The notes under the pieces are model-generated. The model did not search any database and was not told the origin of the DNA. It worked only from the letters and a program-made list of their open reading frames with translations. From Mitsuokella sp. oral taxon 131 str. W9106 (GTDB taxonomy: Bacteria > Bacillota > Negativicutes > Selenomonadales > Selenomonadaceae), in contig NZ_KI273074.1 of assembly GCF_000469545.1 (NCBI RefSeq), forward strand, positions 1 to 64,000: a DNA stretch of 64,000 nt, written 5' to 3'. Of this stretch, positions 60,175-64,000 are shown piece by piece; position 1 is the stretch's first letter; each line of letters opens with the position of its first letter. The position numbers and the translations under genes are program-made.

Positions 60175-61638
60175 ATGCTGCATGATGTATCAGTCAATAT
60201 CAAAAAAGGAATAGAATATCCTCATACAGCACCGTTTCATCCATCGGAAACGTACCCCGAGTGGGGGGGCAAGATGCCTCTTGCACGTGAGGCAAATCCT
60301 GTGTATGGCTTGGTGCGTGACTGCATCCGGCATTTAGGGCTTGATGCGGAACATCAGGAGACGGCAGAGTGGAATCCTTTTGGGGAATTCATCACGCCCG
60401 GTGACCGTGTGCTCATTAAGCCAAATCTAGTGCTTCATTTCAATGGAAGCGGAGCGGATGTGCGTGCCGTTACGACACATGGCTCCGTGATTCGCCCCGT
60501 ACTGGATTATGTCGTTTTGGCGCTCAAGGGAAAGGGGCATATCATCGTAGGCGATGCGCCGCAGGCAAATGGGCATTTTGATGAGATCGTCTCACAGAAT
60601 GGGCTGCGTGAGGTCGTGACGTGGTATCAGGTGCAGGGGATTTCCATAGAGTTGCTAGATTTTCGGAAGAACTGTTATCCCGATGGAACGCGTGGTGGCA
60701 TACGAAAGGATCTGCAGGGGGATCCCAATGGCTATGTGCTCGTCGATTTGGGAGAGCGCAGCTTTTTTGCACAGGAAGCACATTTGGATCGATTGTATGG
60801 CTCGGATTTTGACCGCAGCTTTATCGTCGACAAGCATAAGGAGGGGCATCGTTATCTTTTGTCTGGGGCTGTCCTGCAAGCGGATGTCATCATCAGCATG
60901 CCAAAGCTGAAAACACATCGAAAGACGGGTGTTACCATCAACTGCAAGAATATGGTCGGGGCAAATGGCGACAAGAACTACTTGCCGCATTACCGCGTGG
61001 GCAATGCATCGCAAGGCGGTGATGAATATCCGCCGACGCTTCCCATGATTGTCAAGTTATGCTACCGATGGGATCGGTTTTCAAGAGATTATATTTTGAT
61101 CCGCAATACCGTATCGAGCAGATTGCTGTACCGCATGCTGAACAAGCCGTTTGCTCTTATGCAGAAATTGTATCGGAAATGGACAGGGGCAGAGCTCATG
61201 GCGGGGCATGGTGACTGGTACGGCAATGACACGACATGGCGCATGTGCCTGGATCTCAATCAGATTGTGCTCTTTGCGGATCGGGATGGATGTTTGCACG
61301 ATATACCGCAGCGCAAGTATTTTTGCCTCGTAGATGGAGTCATGGCAGGAGAAGCAGACGGTCCGCTTTCGCCAACGCCGAAGAATGTCGGCTATGCGTC
61401 CTGTGGTGCAGGAAAACCATTTGCCGTGGATTTCGTGGCCATGTATCAAATGGGCTTTGACCCGGCGAAGTTAAAGGTCAATGCGGAAGCGGAGAAGTAT
61501 AGCCTATTTGATTTTCATTCGGATTCTCTGTCGGTGGCCTGCGTAGTGGATGGTGTCCCAACCGATTACGGGCAGGTCAATTTAGGCTTTCGTCCGCAGC
61601 GAAATTGGATTGGGCATATTGAGCGGCAAGAATCGTAA
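60175..61638 (+). CDS. DUF362 domain protein
   Basis: The 487-residue protein belongs to DUF362: DRVLIKPNLVLHFNGSGADV, IVGDAPQANGHFDEIV, VIISMPKLKTHRKTGVTINC with the conserved KNMVGANGDK, and CLVDGVMAGEADGPLSPTP toward the C-terminus. No ferredoxin-type Fe-S cysteines or Tat signal are visible, unlike some relatives. DUF362 genes occur repeatedly in surface-polysaccharide loci beside CapK-like and bi-domain oxidoreductase genes, but their reaction is not known. The ATG at 60175 has GAGGGAGGG upstream. It returns to the higher-GC composition of the glycan genes after the AT-rich pair. Confidence 0.88.
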   Translation: MLHDVSVNIKKGIEYPHTAPFHPSETYPEWGGKMPLAREANPVYGLVRDCIRHLGLDAEHQETAEWNPFGEFITPGDRVLIKPNLVLHFNGSGADVRAVTTHGSVIRPVLDYVVLALKGKGHIIVGDAPQANGHFDEIVSQNGLREVVTWYQVQGISIELLDFRKNCYPDGTRGGIRKDLQGDPNGYVLVDLGERSFFAQEAHLDRLYGSDFDRSFIVDKHKEGHRYLLSGAVLQADVIISMPKLKTHRKTGVTINCKNMVGANGDKNYLPHYRVGNASQGGDEYPPTLPMIVKLCYRWDRFSRDYILIRNTVSSRLLYRMLNKPFALMQKLYRKWTGAELMAGHGDWYGNDTTWRMCLDLNQIVLFADRDGCLHDIPQRKYFCLVDGVMAGEADGPLSPTPKNVGYASCGAGKPFAVDFVAMYQMGFDPAKLKVNAEAEKYSLFDFHSDSLSVACVVDGVPTDYGQVNLGFRPQRNWIGHIERQES

Positions 61639-61653
61639 GATAGGAGTATCTTC

Positions 61654-62910
61654 ATGCGTGTTTTAGAAAGGATGAGGGCACGAGTACCTGCTATTTTGAA
61701 AAGTCGTCTTGCCCAGCAGACCGGTGTTTACTCCTTGATGCAGATTTTCTCCTTGGGGTTCGGTTTTTTGAGTAATGTCTTTCTTGCGAAAGAAATGGGG
61801 GCAGAGCGTTTCGGAATCTATAGCTTTGCTGTTGCAGTGATGGCGTTTGTCAGCATTTTTTTTGAGTTTGGCCTGTTTTCGACAGCATCGAAGATTTTGG
61901 CGGATAATCTGGATAAAGAAAAGGAACGGCAATGGCTCGGTGTGTTTGGGATTCTCTTTCTTGCCATTAGTGCCCTGATGTCTGGATTTATCTTCCTGAT
62001 TGGTTTGTTCATTGATGATTTTTTTGCAGATAAGATTGGCGGCTTGCTCCGAATCGTATCCTTGCTAAGCTTTATGTACTTGCTTCCCAATTTTATGGAG
62101 CTGGTCCTGCAGGGAATCAATAAAATCCATCTGCTTTCTGGATACAATGTGATTCAGAAAACGATTTTTTTTGTTGGCATTTTATGCCTATGGATGTGGG
62201 ATGCGCTTTCGCCGTTATATTTGTTTTATGCACTAGGGATCGCATCCATACTTTCTTTCGGTTGGACGTATTTATCCTTGCATCCGAAACTAGATGACTT
62301 TTGGAAAAATCTCTCTCATTGCATGAAATATAATGCCGGATATGGATGGTATATTTATTGGGGGCGAATTGCGGATACTGGGGCTGGCAATTTGGACAAG
62401 ATTTTGGTTCCGTATTTCACAGATGCACGCACGATGGGATTTTATTCGTTGGCGACGGCGTTTGCAACGCCGGTTCAGACGATCGCAACCTCCGTGCGGA
62501 TGGCTACCTTTCGGGACTTTGCATCCAGTGGGAAAATACCTCAGAAATTAATTCGGCTGGTTTTTTTCGCCACGATTGCCTCGATTGGGATTGTCCTTCT
62601 GATGGGCTATTTGGTGTTATGTGTATATTTGCCGAGCGACTATAGAAGTGCGTTCTTCTATTTGGGCATTTTGGCAATCGCCATAGGTCTGCAAAGCATG
62701 TATCAGCTGTATAATTCCTATTTGGCGGCTGCGGGATATGCGACTACGATGCGCGTTGTTGCATGGAAAACGGCTTGCTTGGATGTTGTTACGAACAGTA
62801 CATTGATTCCGTTGTTGGGGGCATATGGAGCTTGTATCGCTACGTTTTTAGAAAAAGGTTTTTTTTATTTTGCCGTATATCGGGCGTATCGCAAAAAGGT
62901 CATTTGCTAA
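61654..62910 (+). CDS. Polysaccharide flippase (Wzx/MOP family)
   Basis: The 418-residue membrane protein has about twelve helices and the MOP flippase start TGVYSLMQIFSLGFGFLSNV followed by FLAKEMGAERFGIYSFAVAV. The middle region LDKILVPYFTDARTMGFYSL and the last third ending LGAYGACIATFLEKGFFYF complete the fold. It should move undecaprenyl-linked repeat units across the inner membrane, completing the Wzx/Wzy set with the polymerase at 49384. It begins 15 bases after the DUF362 gene, with a TAGGAG site upstream of the ATG at 61654. Confidence 0.9.
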   Translation: MRVLERMRARVPAILKSRLAQQTGVYSLMQIFSLGFGFLSNVFLAKEMGAERFGIYSFAVAVMAFVSIFFEFGLFSTASKILADNLDKEKERQWLGVFGILFLAISALMSGFIFLIGLFIDDFFADKIGGLLRIVSLLSFMYLLPNFMELVLQGINKIHLLSGYNVIQKTIFFVGILCLWMWDALSPLYLFYALGIASILSFGWTYLSLHPKLDDFWKNLSHCMKYNAGYGWYIYWGRIADTGAGNLDKILVPYFTDARTMGFYSLATAFATPVQTIATSVRMATFRDFASSGKIPQKLIRLVFFATIASIGIVLLMGYLVLCVYLPSDYRSAFFYLGILAIAIGLQSMYQLYNSYLAAAGYATTMRVVAWKTACLDVVTNSTLIPLLGAYGACIATFLEKGFFYFAVYRAYRKKVIC

Positions 62911-62981
62911 GGCGTTATGGTTTCATTGATCGGCCATGTATAGCAGATCCGTTATGATTTGGGGCAGGAGGGGAACAACGA

Positions 62982-63935
62982 ATGAAGCAAGTCTTGATTA
63001 CGTGCGATACGGAAGTCGGCGAGCTGGCGCGTGACATGGACAAGGCGTTCGATGTGTTCGTGCAGGGAGCTGTTGCAGGTGAACGGGTAGGCGTTCCACT
63101 CATCAATCGGGTGGCAAGCCAGTACGGGGGAGTGGTAACGCATTTCGTGGATGTCTATCATCCACATTACGAACGGGAATTTTCCAAACTCTGCGAGACG
63201 ATCTTGGCCGATGGGCATCAAATTGGGCTTCATACGCATCCCAGAAGCAGGTTCGGCAAACGCTATATGTTTGAATACGATGCGGATAAGCAGCGGGAGA
63301 TTATCGCATGGGGAAAGGAGTGGCTGCTTCGTCATGTGGGGCTGGATGTGATGGTGCATCGAGCCGGCGGATACGGTGCGAATGACGCAATTTATCCTGC
63401 GCTGCGCGCAAGTGGGATTCGGATGGACAGCTCGTTCTTCTTTCGTGCCTCTGCATGTCACATGGGCTATCCGTATATCAATCGGATCGCTTCCTGCGAG
63501 GACATTGTGGAGTTTCCTGTCACCGTGTATCGAGAGAAGAGAACGCTTTTCGGTTTCAAGCGGAAAGACCTATATCGGAAACTGGATTTTCGATATGGTT
63601 CTGATGTGCCCACGATCTTGGACGTGATTCGGGAGGCACCAGATAAGACCATTTTCATCCTGTTCCTGCATAGCTTTAATTTTCTGCGTGGCTGCTATGA
63701 TGTGCGGAAGGAGAAGTTTACGGGGCTTTCCGTGCATCGCCCCTTGATTGACGCGTATCATGCACTTTTGGATGGTATCTCACAGTTGGAAGAGGTGTGC
63801 TTCACGGACTTTGCCCACGTACAAGTGCCGAAGACTTGCACGGAGTATTTGGCAGAGAAGGAGACCACCGTTTCGGTGCAGGAGGCCATCACACAGCGAA
63901 TCAGGCAAAGGATTTGGAAAAAGATTCCGTTTTGA
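62982..63935 (+). CDS. Polysaccharide deacetylase family protein
   Basis: The 317-residue protein resembles NodB-type deacetylases: LITCDTEVGE with the catalytic Asp9, GHQIGLHTHPRSRFG with metal ligands His84 and His86, HRAGGYGANDAIYPALRASG with the conserved Arg, and LHSFNF near the end. There is no signal peptide, so it would act in the cytoplasm, perhaps on the lipid-linked or nucleotide sugar, as seen for some capsule enzymes. Start 62982 is preceded by CAGGAGGGG. An intervening stretch of about 70 bases after the flippase holds no gene. The sugar substrate is unknown. Confidence 0.87.
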   Translation: MKQVLITCDTEVGELARDMDKAFDVFVQGAVAGERVGVPLINRVASQYGGVVTHFVDVYHPHYEREFSKLCETILADGHQIGLHTHPRSRFGKRYMFEYDADKQREIIAWGKEWLLRHVGLDVMVHRAGGYGANDAIYPALRASGIRMDSSFFFRASACHMGYPYINRIASCEDIVEFPVTVYREKRTLFGFKRKDLYRKLDFRYGSDVPTILDVIREAPDKTIFILFLHSFNFLRGCYDVRKEKFTGLSVHRPLIDAYHALLDGISQLEEVCFTDFAHVQVPKTCTEYLAEKETTVSVQEAITQRIRQRIWKKIPF

Positions 63936-63945
63936 GGAGGACAGG

Positions 63946-64000
63946 ATGTATTTTCTTTATTTGCGGACGATGTATGCGATTGGCCTGAAAGCAGGTGGAT
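63946..64000 (+). CDS. Start of a further gene, possibly heparinase/alginate-lyase-like (partial)
   Basis: An ATG at 63946 with GAGGAGGAC upstream opens a frame that runs off the window; the visible residues are MYFLYLRTMYAIGLKAGG. Heparinase II/III-like proteins of capsule loci often start with a similar Leu-Tyr-Arg-Thr segment and accompany the bi-domain oxidoreductase. Eighteen residues are too few for a firm call. Confidence 0.45.
   Translation, partial: MYFLYLRTMYAIGLKAGG

Overview
The window looks like a chromosome segment of a diderm Firmicute of the class Negativicutes, most like Selenomonas and its relatives. The main marker is a porin with an N-terminal S-layer homology (SLH) domain (32168-33397), the Mep45/OmpM type of outer-membrane anchor. 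Other outer-membrane and envelope genes agree with this: a Wza-type exporter, a phosphoethanolamine-transferase-like enzyme, a VirK/DUF535 protein and surface-glycan genes. They sit among Firmicute-style genes with strong sigma-70 promoters, Shine-Dalgarno sites and hairpin terminators. This assignment is inferred from gene content only.

Layout. 1-9980 is mostly housekeeping: a soluble chemotaxis-receptor fragment, tRNA-Asp and tRNA-Phe, membrane proteins, a Fic protein behind an unusual repeat-rich leader, two tRNA-Val, rpmE, a DUF1385 protein with prfA, and metY. 10019-12984 holds an AGCS amino-acid symporter and eno. 13350-19673 is a complete-looking L-rhamnose operon (kinase, aldolase, MFS permease, mutarotase, a fucose-isomerase-like protein in place of RhaA, DeoR regulator). 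Converging on it, 24333-19785 is an acid-sugar operon (DeoR, DUF1537 kinase, PdxA2, GntP permease) that fits D-threonate use. Both pathways should yield dihydroxyacetone phosphate. 24562-35554 contains a membrane-anchored MutS-like ATPase, an OPT transporter, two sulfatase-fold envelope enzymes, a LacI regulator and the SLH porin.

35626-40303 is a small LPS-type cluster (two glycosyltransferases, DUF535, O-antigen ligase) interrupted by decayed nucleotidyltransferase remnants. 40400-44753 carries an exonuclease and the aromatic genes pheA and aroF, with a DarT/DarG ADP-ribosylation toxin-antitoxin pair between them. From 44889 to the end runs a capsule or exopolysaccharide locus: Wza-like export protein, initiating phosphotransferase, Wzz, polymerase, glycosyltransferases, WecC, a fused dehydrogenase/oxidoreductase, a CapK-like ligase, DUF362, Wzx flippase, a deacetylase and the start of one more gene. 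It contains two broken glycosyltransferases. An AT-rich two-gene insert is also present: an unrecognised 119-residue protein translationally coupled to a SAMHD1-like HD hydrolase. That pair is the best candidate here for an undescribed system; DarTG and the Fic locus are further accessory or defence-type cargo.
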